From NCBI RefSeq assembly GCF_030814695.1, contig NZ_JAUSVL010000001.1:3384227-3448226 (forward strand): a stretch of DNA of 64,000 bases, in the 5' to 3' direction. Position numbers and translations under genes: made by a program. The stretch's first letter is position 1; every line of letters starts with the position of its first letter. This DNA is from Oligosphaera ethanolica (lineage in GTDB: Bacteria; Verrucomicrobiota; Lentisphaeria; Oligosphaerales; Oligosphaeraceae). Shown here piece by piece: positions 26,184 to 34,459 of the stretch. Below the pieces are notes generated by a model. It searched no databases. It was not told the DNA's origin and worked only from the letters and a program-made list of their open reading frames with translations.

Positions 26184-26390
26184 CAAGACGAGAAGACGAC
26201 AAGACGAGAAGACGACAAGACGAGAAGACGACAAGACGAGAAGACGAGAAGACGACAAGACGAGAAGACGACAAGACGAGAAGACGACAAGACGAGAAGA
26301 CGAGAAGACCAGAAGACGAGAAGACGACAAGACGAGAAGACGACAAGACGAGAAGACGACAAGACGAGAAGACGACAAGACGAGAAGACG
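26184..26390 (+). repeat. GACGAGAA/GACGACAA tandem array
   Basis: About 200 bases of 8-bp words GACGAGAA and GACGACAA, mostly alternating to give a 16-bp period, with one deviation containing GACCAGAA near 26305. No spacers, not CRISPR. Confidence 0.9.
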
Positions 26391-26425
26391 GAAATTTTTC
26401 ACGCGCATGCGCGGATTTGCGGTAG

Positions 26426-26545
26426 GGGCGGACCGATATGTCCGCCCTTCGTGTTTTGCGCGGGATTTGGGGTAGGGGCGGACCGATATGTCCGCCCTTC
26501 GCGTGTTGCGCCGGATTTGTCGGGGGCGGACTGGCGTCCGCCCCC
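26426..26545 (+). repeat. Three GGGCGGAC/GTCCGCCC hairpins in a row
   Basis: Hairpins with 8-bp arms at 26426-26447 and 26476-26497 (loop CGATAT) lie in a ~50-bp tandem duplication that also repeats GGATTTG and GGTAGGGG. A third, with 10-bp arms and loop TGGC, is at 26522-26545, 19 bases from the stop of the DUF6259 gene. A similar hairpin occurs at 57087-57108. Confidence 0.8.
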
Positions 26546-26563
26546 TATGTATCCGCCCCGTCT

Positions 26564-29500
26564 TCAGTTTTTGGTGGGGGTGATTTCGATGCCCCAGGTT
26601 TTGCCGGCGGGGAAGAGCATGGGCTGGTCGAGGAGTGCGGGAGCGAAAGGCGTACGGGTGCCGTCGTGTTCCACGCGTTGGGCCTGTGCTTTGGTGGGGT
26701 CGATGCCGAGTTCCTGCCAGTCGATGGTGAGGGCGGTGGTGGCGTCGTCGGTACTGAAGTTGGTGCAGATGAGCAGTGCGGCTTTGACGCGGCCGCTGGC
26801 CCAGAGGCGTCGGCCCTGGCTGTCGTAGTCGTAGTCGAGGATGCGGCGGACGGCCGTTTGCACGCAGGGGAGGGTATTGACGCTGTAGCGGCCGAAGAGA
26901 TTCCAGTTTTCGGCCCAGGTGGGGACGTCATCGCGCAGCAGTGGCGGGCGTGAGAGCTCGCCCTGGTAGAAATAATCGATGGTGTGGTGGCGGAAATGCA
27001 CCAGTGGCACGAGGTAGTCGCGCATGGCCGGGTCGTCCATAAAGGCCGGTGGGAACCATCCGGGGGTGTTGCCGTTGATGAGGTTGTGGGCCCACTTCAT
27101 GCGCATGGCCCGGATATTGCCGTCGTAGGCGCTGCCATAGCGGAAGACGACACCGCTGTAGATCATGGAGTATGCCGGGACGGTATTTTCGGCTTCGATA
27201 TGCCAGCAGATCATGGCGTCGAGCAGATCGACGGCGGTTTCGGAGTTGCATTCGGTGGCCAGGATGCGATCGGCGGGGATGACGGCTCGCACGCCCTGGA
27301 GAATGCGTTTGTAGCCGGCGACCCACCAGGCGCCGCCACCGAGGGGGTGGCCGTGGGTCGGGTCTTCGCAGAGCACGGGGGCGCCGGCGCCAATCTGGTC
27401 CATGTACACGCCATTGAGGCCGTAATCAACGGCCAGCGTGCGGTCGTTCTCGGTGATTTTGTCTTTCCAGGTTTGCGATCCCGGGCACATGACGGCCAGG
27501 ACGACTTTTGAGCCGTCGCTTTCGGTGCTGCGGTAAGTCTCGGTGACGACGGCGCCGTCGGCGCGTTTGGTGGCGCCGGCTTTGCCGACGGCGCTGAACT
27601 GCCAGTCTTCCATGCCGCGGTCGCGGGTATCCCAGAGCCGGCCGTTCGTGTAGGGCATGGCGTAGCAGCCCATAGCTTGGATGTCCTTGACGCCTTGTGC
27701 GAAGCCCTCTTTGGCAGGCAGGTAATGCGGGTAGTCGTTGTCAAAGGGTATTTGGTGCCACTGGTACCAGTGGATGCCGCAGGGCAGGCCCATGGTTTCG
27801 CGGAATTTGCGTACTTGCGGTACGATGGTCTTGGCTTCGCCGAAGACTCGAGCCCAGATGCAGAGCTGCTTGAGCCACAGGGGGGTGGTGCGGCGGCCAT
27901 CGGGGCCCATGGGTGGATACCAGCTGGCGTTTTTGCGGACCCAATCGCGGTAGAGCATGGTCGCGTCGTACCAGTCGCCACGGAAGCTCCGCCAGACCAC
28001 GGTGCCGGGCGTGCTGATGGTTCGCGCGGGGTCATCCGGCCAAAAAGGCAGGCGGTGATCGTATTCCACGACGAGTTGCGAGCTGCCGCCGGGATTGCGC
28101 ATACTCATCTGTTTGTTGGCGCCGGTGGGGTCATGGGCGGCGATGTACATGCCGCCGCCGCGGCCGTCGTCCCATACAGCCATGAAGCCCAGTGTCGCCC
28201 ACAGCGACGGGTAAGTGCGGGCCAAGTTCATCTGTGATGAAAACGGGTCATGGGCGACGGAGCCTTCGGGGCCTGGCGTCAGTGCGTGGCTGCGGGTGCC
28301 CAGCGGCTCCAGGCTGAGGACGCCGACGCTGGCGCTCTGTGCCCGCCAGCGGTCGCTGCCGGGGATGAATTCCAGGCGCCAGGAGACGCCGGGTTGATCC
28401 GGGGCTGCGGTCAGCAGGACGCGCACTCGCAGGTCCTCGGCGCCGGCGACGCCGATGGGGCCGCGGAAGAGCAGCGCCTCAGGCGTGATACTGATGTTCT
28501 GCCAGGGCCTGGTGGAGTCCAGCGTGTGCATGGACCGATCCTGGCAGTTTTGGATGGTCAGGCGGAAGAGGGCTTGGAACTGCTCCATGAGGAGCGCACC
28601 GTCGGCTTTGTCCACCAGCGCGTCGATCGCCAGCGACTGTCCGCCATCGTGATCGACGTATCCGAAGACTATGGCGAGGTCGGCGCTTTCGCGCTCGAAG
28701 CTGCGGCGACTGACGTCATCGCGGCCGTAGCAGCGGGCGGCATTGGCTACGGACTGCCGCCAGTCTGCGGCGGCGTTTTGCCAGCGGGTGAGCTTGGGCC
28801 GCAGGGCCTTCGCCATGCCGTTGATAGCGTCGGGAACCGACTCGGCCGCGGTGCCGATTTGCAGCCAGGCGGCATTGTTGGCCTCGGTCTGATCCCAGGG
28901 GCTCCAGCTGAAATGGGTCGCAGCATGCAGGTAGATGCGCTTGCCGGCGTGGTCAACGTAGAGGCGGGTATCGCCATCGTGCACGGCGATGAAGTCCTTT
29001 TGGGCGGCCAGGGCCGCCCAGGCGTTGAAAATGGAAATAATCTTTTTGTCGGCAACTTGGCCTGTGCTGACCTTGTCCAGTGCGCCCTGGTTGCCGCCGT
29101 ACCAGTCGGGTAAGGCGCCGTCATTTACATGCCAGTCGAGGAAATGCAGTTCTTTCCAGGCATGGGGCTGGGGCTGTGCGTAATGTGCTTCCACGAGGAT
29201 CAGCCCGGCGTCGTTCTTGAAGAAGACCCACTGGTATTGTGCGGACGGCGCATTGGGCGGGCGGGTGCCGTCCTGCCGGCTGAAATGGGCGCGGTGGTTG
29301 ACGACGGTGCAGATCGGTCCGTCGGCGATGACGGCCAGTGTCGGTGCTGGGTCCCAACTCAGCTGCCAGACGTCGCTGAAGGCTGCGTTGTCGACGCTCT
29401 TGTCGTTGTCGAAGACGCGGTCTTCCCAGCTGATGCTGTTGAGCGCGCGGCCGGATGGGAAGACGATCTGCGAGGGGAAGCCGCCCTGGCGGTCGGTGCG

Positions 29501-29875
29501 CATGGTGAGGGTGTATGCCGGCATGCGCATGACGACTTCGGCCTGTGGCTGGGGCGGGGCCGGTGTGGCGGGGCGGACGACGATGTCCAGCGGCAGTGCC
29601 GCGTCCTGGCTGCGCGCTACGAGCGCCGGTGACAGTCGGGCGGCGAACCAGCCGTGGTGATGCGTGCTGGGAATGTACTGGGCGTCAACGCGTTCGCCCT
29701 GCACGGAGCATTCGAGTTGCGTGCCTGGGGCGACGGCTCGGGGCGCCAGCTGCCAGACAATGCCGCTTGCGGGCGCTCCAAGAACGGTTAGCGAAAAGGT
29801 TTGATCGCCGCTCTGTGCCTGCAGTACGCTGCCGACGACTGCCAGAGCCATGAAGAACACACCATTCGTACGCAT
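26564..29875 (-). CDS. Secreted DUF6259-type glycosidase-like protein
   Basis: A 1103-residue protein starting with a signal peptide (MRTNGVFFMALAVVGSVLQA). The N-terminal half is beta-rich; the C-terminal half (about 590-1060) has the DUF6259 pattern of a TIM-barrel glycosidase: WVRKNASWYPP, GIHWYQWHQIPFDNDYPHY, MPYTNGRLWDTRD, CPGSQTWKDKI, LNGVYMDQIGAG with a candidate catalytic Asp at about 824, and LATECNSE with a candidate Glu at about 873. A small beta domain follows. The ATG at 29875 is chosen because it opens the signal peptide and follows AAAGG; the frame upstream of it runs into a dispersed repeat. Likely acts on polysaccharide outside the cytoplasm; substrate unknown. Confidence 0.8.
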   Translation of the reverse strand: MRTNGVFFMALAVVGSVLQAQSGDQTFSLTVLGAPASGIVWQLAPRAVAPGTQLECSVQGERVDAQYIPSTHHHGWFAARLSPALVARSQDAALPLDIVVRPATPAPPQPQAEVVMRMPAYTLTMRTDRQGGFPSQIVFPSGRALNSISWEDRVFDNDKSVDNAAFSDVWQLSWDPAPTLAVIADGPICTVVNHRAHFSRQDGTRPPNAPSAQYQWVFFKNDAGLILVEAHYAQPQPHAWKELHFLDWHVNDGALPDWYGGNQGALDKVSTGQVADKKIISIFNAWAALAAQKDFIAVHDGDTRLYVDHAGKRIYLHAATHFSWSPWDQTEANNAAWLQIGTAAESVPDAINGMAKALRPKLTRWQNAAADWRQSVANAARCYGRDDVSRRSFERESADLAIVFGYVDHDGGQSLAIDALVDKADGALLMEQFQALFRLTIQNCQDRSMHTLDSTRPWQNISITPEALLFRGPIGVAGAEDLRVRVLLTAAPDQPGVSWRLEFIPGSDRWRAQSASVGVLSLEPLGTRSHALTPGPEGSVAHDPFSSQMNLARTYPSLWATLGFMAVWDDGRGGGMYIAAHDPTGANKQMSMRNPGGSSQLVVEYDHRLPFWPDDPARTISTPGTVVWRSFRGDWYDATMLYRDWVRKNASWYPPMGPDGRRTTPLWLKQLCIWARVFGEAKTIVPQVRKFRETMGLPCGIHWYQWHQIPFDNDYPHYLPAKEGFAQGVKDIQAMGCYAMPYTNGRLWDTRDRGMEDWQFSAVGKAGATKRADGAVVTETYRSTESDGSKVVLAVMCPGSQTWKDKITENDRTLAVDYGLNGVYMDQIGAGAPVLCEDPTHGHPLGGGAWWVAGYKRILQGVRAVIPADRILATECNSETAVDLLDAMICWHIEAENTVPAYSMIYSGVVFRYGSAYDGNIRAMRMKWAHNLINGNTPGWFPPAFMDDPAMRDYLVPLVHFRHHTIDYFYQGELSRPPLLRDDVPTWAENWNLFGRYSVNTLPCVQTAVRRILDYDYDSQGRRLWASGRVKAALLICTNFSTDDATTALTIDWQELGIDPTKAQAQRVEHDGTRTPFAPALLDQPMLFPAGKTWGIEITPTKN

Positions 29876-30279
29876 TGCGGTTGCCTTTCGTTCGATGAGT
29901 GAATTGCACTTGGTCGCCGTCGGGGAGCGGAGTTGTTTGATGAGTCGCTTGTTAATTACGTTTACAGCTATTGCACAGCGCGCTCCAAGCGTGCAGCATA
30001 GTACGTAAGAGAAACGAGTTCCATTGCCCTTTCGCCCCCAATCAGCTTCGCCGATTGGGGGCGAAAGGGCCGAGGAACATGGCCATATCGCGCTTTGCAC
30101 CCAGGGCGGCGCGCGCTTTCAGCGCTGCTTGCCCTGGGCTGGTATGCTTCGCGCTTTCAGCGCTTTTGCCGCTTCGCGGCCAAGGGGATATCTCCTGGCG
30201 ATATGGTATTGAGTATAAGAGTGTATGTACCGAAAAATGTAAACGTAATTTGTGAGCAGCTCCTAAGGAGTCATTCGGC
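29876..30279. other. 404-base gene-free stretch
   Basis: Contains copy B of the hairpin element (30016-30181) and the upstream region of the DUF6259 gene. Nothing else recognised. Confidence 0.6.
30016..30181 (+). repeat. ~165-bp hairpin-bearing dispersed element, copy B
   Basis: Same layout as 8079-8243. GAGTTCCATT leads into an 18-bp perfect stem (30026-30043 with 30053-30070), nine-base loop AGCTTCGCC, CGAGGAACA, a CCCAGGGC...GCCCTGGG hairpin, then TTCGCGCTTTCAGCGCTT and GCCGCTTCGCGGC. The first stem is GCCCTTTCGCCCCCAATC here against GCCTCTTTGGCTTCAGTC in copy A. Confidence 0.75.
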
Positions 30280-31590
30280 CTAGTTATGGTCGGGCACGCC
30301 TTGGCGCATGAGTTCGCTCTGCACGGCGGTGATGTCCACCTCGCGCAGGACGTTGCCGCTGGCGATGGCGACGGCGGCCGCGGCGCCGGCGCCCTGGCCG
30401 ATGCCCAGGCAGATGGGCATGGCGCGGAAATTTGAGTGGGCCTTGTGGGTGCCACCGATACAGCGGCCGGCCAGCAGCAGCCCATCAAGCGCCTTGGGCA
30501 CGCAGCAGCCGTAGGGCACTGAATAGCGGCCTTTGGCCTTGAAATGTTTCTGCGCACCGTGCTTATCCAGACCGGCGCCTTCGATGTTGTGGATATCGAA
30601 ATTGAAGGCATTGCCCGTCGAGATCCAGTCTGCGAAGAGCCGGCCTTCGACGATGTCGTCTTCATTCAGCGTGTAATTGGTGTGGAAATGCCTGGTTTCG
30701 CGGATGCCGACGACTTCGGCCGACGCCACCGGGTAGCAGTTTTCGTAGCCGGGCGCGTAGCGGCGCAGGAAATCGACGATGAGTGGCATCTGTTTGCGGC
30801 AGACGGTCTCGGCGCGTGAGAGCGACCGCGCGTCGGTGCCATCAATGCCGGTGACGTTGGTCATATTGACGCAGACCTCGCCGGGTATCCAAGTGCGGTA
30901 GAGCAGGGTGTGGCCAGCCGGTGCGGGCAGGGTCTGTCGCGCCAGGGCTTGAATCTCGCCGGCGGGCACCTGCACTTGCGTCTCGAAAGAGCCGGGGAAG
31001 ATTGCGCGACTGTAGTCGACGCCGCCGACGCGGAACATCAGGGTGGCAGGCTGGCAGGCGTGGTCGCCATCGCGGCCGACGGTGAAGCCGGCGCCGGCGC
31101 GGGCGGCGACATCGCCGTCGCCGCTGGCGTCAATGACCGCCTTGGCGAGGATGGCCTCGCGGCCGGATTTGCTTTCGGTGATGACGCCGCGCAGCGCGCC
31201 CTGTTCGGCGATGACATCTGAGACTATGGTATGGTACTGGACGGTGACACCGAGTTCTTCCATGTATTCGGCCAGGACGTACTTGAGGACTTCGTGGTGG
31301 ATGGTGAACAGCCAGCCGCTGCCGGCTTCCTGGGTGTTCAGCAGTTTGCGGCAGCGTTCCTGGATGGCGGCGACTTCCGGCGAGCCGGTAACGCCAACCC
31401 AGTGCGACATCATGCCGCTGGTGGCCATGCCGCCCAGCGAATTGCATTTCTCGATGAGCATGACGCGTTTATTGCCGGCTTTTGCCGCGCCAATCGCCGC
31501 GCCAATGCCGGCCGGGCCGGCGCCTGCGACCAGAATGTCGACCTCTGCTGCAACCGGTATGTCGCGGGCTTGCTCGTGAATGCTCTTCAT
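30280..31590 (-). CDS. FAD-dependent oxidoreductase (FAD_oxidored family)
   Basis: A 436-residue flavoprotein. The dinucleotide-binding motif VAGAGPAGIGAAIGAAKAG is at about 20-38, followed by LIEKCNSLGGMATSGM, where the GG-M-A pattern is typical of the FAD-dependent dehydrogenases linked with carbohydrate-utilisation loci in PVC and Bacteroidota genomes. The second FAD contact VIDASGDGDVAARAGA is at about 150. The C-terminus PICLGIGQGAGAAAAVA closes the FAD domain. No signal peptide. It lies just upstream, in transcription order, of the DUF6259 gene, but the intervening repeat makes a common transcript uncertain. Substrate unknown. Confidence 0.85.
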   Translation of the reverse strand: MKSIHEQARDIPVAAEVDILVAGAGPAGIGAAIGAAKAGNKRVMLIEKCNSLGGMATSGMMSHWVGVTGSPEVAAIQERCRKLLNTQEAGSGWLFTIHHEVLKYVLAEYMEELGVTVQYHTIVSDVIAEQGALRGVITESKSGREAILAKAVIDASGDGDVAARAGAGFTVGRDGDHACQPATLMFRVGGVDYSRAIFPGSFETQVQVPAGEIQALARQTLPAPAGHTLLYRTWIPGEVCVNMTNVTGIDGTDARSLSRAETVCRKQMPLIVDFLRRYAPGYENCYPVASAEVVGIRETRHFHTNYTLNEDDIVEGRLFADWISTGNAFNFDIHNIEGAGLDKHGAQKHFKAKGRYSVPYGCCVPKALDGLLLAGRCIGGTHKAHSNFRAMPICLGIGQGAGAAAAVAIASGNVLREVDITAVQSELMRQGVPDHN

Positions 31591-31702
31591 CGTTGCTGTT
31601 CTCCGTGTACATGAGGGAGGGTGACTTCAGGCAGGTGTTGGGCCTTGTACTATAAGCACTCGCCGGGGGCAGCACAATGCCGACTGACGTGGAACGGGCC
31701 GC

Positions 31703-31741
31703 AAAAGAAAAAGCCCGCCGGCACAATTATGCCAGCGGGCT
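31703..31741 (-). terminator. Rho-independent terminator after the tRNA genes
   Basis: On the minus strand a hairpin with 12-base arms (31741-31730 and 31723-31712, one mismatch-like G-T pair) and six-base loop is followed by a T-rich tract (31712-31703). It lies 15 bases after the second tRNA-Asp. Confidence 0.8.
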
Positions 31742-31756
31742 CGTAATCAACTGAAA

Positions 31757-31833
31757 TGGCGGAGTTGACGGGGCTCGAACCCGCAGCCTTCGCCGTGACA
31801 GGGCGATGCTCTAACCAATTGCGCTACAACTCC
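31757..31833 (-). tRNA. tRNA-Asp (GTC)
   Basis: Full cloverleaf: acceptor GGAGTTG with CAACTCC, D-arm with AATTGGTTAGAG, anticodon stem TCGCC/GGCGA around loop CTGTCAC (anticodon GTC), T-loop TTCGAGC, discriminator G and an encoded CCA. Differs from the upstream copy by one base in the variable loop. Confidence 0.97.
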
Positions 31834-31869
31834 GTGGGTGATGTCTTTTTGCTTTGTCGGGGTCGGAAC

Positions 31870-31946
31870 TGGCGGAGTTGACGGGGCTCGAACCCGCAAC
31901 CTTCGCCGTGACAGGGCGATGCTCTAACCAATTGCGCTACAACTCC
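31870..31946 (-). tRNA. tRNA-Asp (GTC), second copy
   Basis: Same cloverleaf, anticodon GTC and encoded CCA as 31757-31833, with T instead of C in the variable loop. It is the first gene of a two-tRNA transcript; the spacer is 36 bases. Confidence 0.97.
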
Positions 31947-32107
31947 AGTTCCATCCGTCCAAGCAGTTTTGAACAGTGCTTTAAATTATCGCCCGCATGC
32001 CATTTTGCAAGCCCGGAAACGCCGTCGCCAAAGGAAAATTTTCTAGTGGGGGGGGGAAGTGTGATGGCTGCGGTCGCGGGGTGAAACGGCCAAAGGGGGC
32101 CGTATGC

Positions 32108-32797
32108 TCAATCGGGGGCGATGGTGCTGGTGGGGTTGCGGCGGAGTCGGAGGTAGAAGATTTCGCGGTTGTGGGTTTCGACGTGACCGTCTCCGCAGAC
32201 GGCGTTGACCATGCCGTTGTGGTCCCAGGTCAGTCGGCAGGTAAAGGGGCTTGCTGGCGCGACCTGCAAGGTCTGCCAACTCCAGTTAACGACGACGCGT
32301 CCGTCGGCGGCGAATGCGAAAGTCGATGGGGTTTTCGTATCCATCAGGCGGTAGCCACGGTAGGGCATAGTGGTGTCGTAGGCATCGCCGCAGACGGCGC
32401 GTTCCGAGAACATGTAGTTGAGGGGATTGGCGACGACTTTCACCGTGTTCTCATCGGTGCCGCTGCGGAAATTCCAGTGATCGTAGGTCGCATTGGCCGA
32501 CGACGGGCAGCGGTAGCTTTTGACATCGCCGACGTAGGGCAGCATCAGGCCGGCTGGGTGGGCATTGCGCGTGCTGGCAGAGAGCGGGACAATGTAGCCG
32601 TGGGGATAATAGTCGTCGTTGTCGCCGGCGTACATGGTCATGGCCAGGCCTACTTGCTTGAGGTTGCTGGCGCAGCTGATGGCGCGGGCTTTCTCGCGGG
32701 CCTTTGACAGCGCCGGCAATAGCATGGCGGCTAAAATGGCGATGATCGCAATCACCACCAGGAGCTCAATCAGGGTGAAGTGCAGGAGTCTTTTCAT
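32108..32797 (-). CDS. Prepilin-like protein with H-X9-DG motif
   Basis: A 229-residue type II pseudopilin-like protein. The N-terminus [20 protein letters not shown] is a type IV prepilin leader with the Glu at position +5 after the processing site; the usual Gly before Phe is His here. A conserved [20 protein letters not shown] follows and the C-terminus carries H-x9-DG ([12 protein letters not shown]). Such proteins are present in many paralogues in Lentisphaerota and Planctomycetota genomes; their role is not established, though export and assembly by a type II secretion-like machine is expected. The ATG at 32797 is chosen because it opens the leader; AGGA lies nine bases before it. A second, partial member is at 63587-64000. 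Confidence 0.85.
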   Translation of the reverse strand: MKRLLHFTLIELLVVIAIIAILAAMLLPALSKAREKARAISCASNLKQVGLAMTMYAGDNDDYYPHGYIVPLSASTRNAHPAGLMLPYVGDVKSYRCPSSANATYDHWNFRSGTDENTVKVVANPLNYMFSERAVCGDAYDTTMPYRGYRLMDTKTPSTFAFAADGRVVVNWSWQTLQVAPASPFTCRLTWDHNGMVNAVCGDGHVETHNREIFYLRLRRNPTSTIAPD

Positions 32798-32925
32798 TGC
32801 GTTGTTCCTGTGATTGGGGAGGAATGAGGGGAATAATGAGAGATACGGACCGCAAACAAGAGTTAGTCTACACATAAAACGCGCTGAAAACAAGAGCGGA
32901 AATGGGAAAAATGGGATCGGCACGC

Positions 32926-33000
32926 AATCGGTAAGTGTACACCCCGGCGCTTCGCTGGGGCAATTTGCAGGAAACCCAGGGGCAGTCGTCGCCCAGCCAT
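32926..33000 (+). repeat. Dispersed ~80-bp repeat, copy 2
   Basis: AATCGGTAAGTGTAC, then CCCCGGCG-CTT-CGCTGGGG, then CAATTTGCAGGAAACCCAGG and a GCCCAGCCAT end. The hairpin in this copy differs from copies 1 and 3 but still pairs. Confidence 0.8.
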
Positions 33001-33174
33001 TCGACCTTGATTTCCGCCGATCTTTGCGTCAGCGGAGTCATAGCAGGCCCAGAGTAGCAGCGGCTCGTGCGGCGGGAGAGACGGGTCGGGTACGGTCGGC
33101 GTGGATGGCGAGGACGGTTTAATGAGCCGTCTTGTCGGAGTGGGCGAGACGCCCACTCCACGGCCGCGAGACGC

Positions 33175-33254
33175 AATCGGTAAGTAACCACCCCAGTGGG
33201 GAAAACACCGGGGACAATGTGCAGGAAACCCAGGGGCAGTCGCCGCCCAGCCAT
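33175..33254 (+). repeat. Dispersed ~80-bp repeat, copy 3
   Basis: AATCGGTAAGTAACC, then GGGAAAACACCGGGGACAAT shared with copy 1, then GCAGGAAACCCAGGGGCAGT shared with copy 2, ending CGCCGCCCAGCCAT. Confidence 0.8.
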
Positions 33255-33271
33255 CCGACCTTCTGTTTTTA

Positions 33272-33357
33272 TCGCGGACGGATCGGACCGATCGGACCGA
33301 TCGGATTACTGATCAGTCGGATCCGTCGGATCAGCCGGATCAGCCGGATCAGCCTCT
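33272..33357. repeat. GATC-rich minisatellite, second locus
   Basis: Starts with TCGCGGACGGATCGGAC, identical to the 17-mer at 26081, then runs through GGACCGATC units, GATCAGTCGGATCCGTC and three CGGATCAGC units up to the stop of the ispH gene. Confidence 0.8.
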
Positions 33358-34459
33358 AGGCGCAGGCTTGGAGTTTGCGGATGAGGGCGGCGATTTCGGA
33401 GTCGGGGCACGATGCGCCGACGAGGATGCCGATGGTGGCGGGAGGTGGTGGCAGCCAGTGGGAGCTATCGCGCCATTGTTGTTCGTTTGGCAGGTAATGG
33501 CGAACGGCGTGGCTGTCGAGGTCGTCCGGGGATTGCAGGTAGTAGGTCGTGGTGTGCTTGGCGGCGAGACGGTAGAGCTGGGTGGTATTGCTGCTGTTGA
33601 TGCCACCGAGGACCAGAATGACTTCGCATGTCTGCGCACAGAGTTTTTCGGCTTCGGCTTGCCTGGCGCGAGTGGCATTGCAGAGCGTGTTGGCCATGGT
33701 GAACGCGCCGTGGTGCTTGCTGCCGGCGTTGGCGAGGATGGTGGCGATTTCTTCGGTTTCGCTGCAGAGCATGGTGGTTTGGTTGACCAGCATCCAGTCG
33801 CAGTGCGGGAGGCGGTCGGCATTGACCAGCCATGCTGGCGGATAGGCCGCGCCGGGCGTTGTCGGCGGCAGGGCGTCCAGCAGTTGATGGGCGGCGGCGG
33901 GCGACGGCACGATGGCGACAGCCGGCGCGACCTTGGCGGCGCGGGTCCAGATGCCGGTGGTTTCCTGGTGGCCGGGTTTGCCGTGAATGACAATGGCGGC
34001 GCCGGTGGTGGCGGCCTGTTCCACGGCTTGCCAGACTCGGCGGACGAATGGGCAGGTGCTGTCCACGATCTGGCCAAGGGATTGGGCGAAGGCGCGGAGG
34101 CGTTCGTCGAGTTCGCAGTCGAGGCCGAAGGCCGGGATGACGAAGATGTCGGTGGCTTTGGCGCGGGTGAAGACTGTGTCGAGGTCGTGATCGTCGAGCA
34201 TTTTTACGCCCTGCTTGACGAAATAGTCGTTGACGGCGGGGTTGTGAATCATGGCGCCGAGGAGCCAGATGTCCTGCTGCTGGGCTGCGGCGACGGTATC
34301 GGCCAGCAGCTGCACGGCATGGCGCACGCCGTGGCAGAAGCCGACGCTGGCAGGGAGGGCGAGGCGGCGGCCGGAGGTGAGCTCAATGACGTTCTGCCGT
34401 TGTGCGCGCAGCTGGTCGATGAAGGGATCGCTGAAGGGATTGGACACGGTCGGGGTCAT
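33356..34459 (-). CDS. ispH: 4-hydroxy-3-methylbut-2-enyl diphosphate reductase (IspH/LytB)
   Basis: Last enzyme of the MEP isoprenoid pathway, which reduces HMBPP to IPP and DMAPP using a 4Fe-4S cluster. In the 367-residue protein the three cluster cysteines are visible in VGFCHGV at about 43, VDSTCPFV at about 135 and NTLCNATRARQ at about 240. Other family motifs are IHNPAVNDYF, IVIHGKPGHQET with the HGK and substrate-binding Glu, and LGGINSSNTTQL (S-S-N pattern). The sequence is somewhat divergent from E. coli-type IspH, and lacks the usual V-x-RAHG phrase, showing PAFGLD at that place. The ATG at 34459 overlaps the stop of the pseudouridine synthase gene (ATGA), so the two are coupled. 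Confidence 0.9.
   Translation of the reverse strand: MTPTVSNPFSDPFIDQLRAQRQNVIELTSGRRLALPASVGFCHGVRHAVQLLADTVAAAQQQDIWLLGAMIHNPAVNDYFVKQGVKMLDDHDLDTVFTRAKATDIFVIPAFGLDCELDERLRAFAQSLGQIVDSTCPFVRRVWQAVEQAATTGAAIVIHGKPGHQETTGIWTRAAKVAPAVAIVPSPAAAHQLLDALPPTTPGAAYPPAWLVNADRLPHCDWMLVNQTTMLCSETEEIATILANAGSKHHGAFTMANTLCNATRARQAEAEKLCAQTCEVILVLGGINSSNTTQLYRLAAKHTTTYYLQSPDDLDSHAVRHYLPNEQQWRDSSHWLPPPPATIGILVGASCPDSEIAALIRKLQACA

Larger units (their letters stand above)
25768..26563. other. 796-base gene-free repeat cluster
   Basis: Right flank of the SIR2 island. Contains a GCAGAT-rich motif (25985-26020), a GATC-rich inverted minisatellite (26081-26183), a GAAGAC/GACAAG array (26184-26390) and three GGGCGGAC hairpins (26426-26545). 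Open frames through it are low-complexity Arg/Asp/Glu/Lys or Ser/Arg/Leu/Val peptides with no biological sense. Confidence 0.7.
32798..33355. other. 558-base gene-free repeat stretch
   Basis: Holds copies 2 and 3 of the ~80-bp repeat, a 10-bp perfect hairpin at 33137-33159 (arm GGAGTGGGCG, loop AGA) and the GATC-rich block at 33272-33357. No gene seen. Confidence 0.7.

Noticed and set aside
26184..26390. Possible CRISPR array or charged-repeat protein
   Set aside because: Simple 8-bp words with no spacers; translation is low-complexity in all frames and lacks a start with ribosome-binding site.
29876..30100. N-terminal extension of the DUF6259 protein
   Set aside because: Runs into the dispersed hairpin element; the signal peptide starts at the internal ATG 29875.
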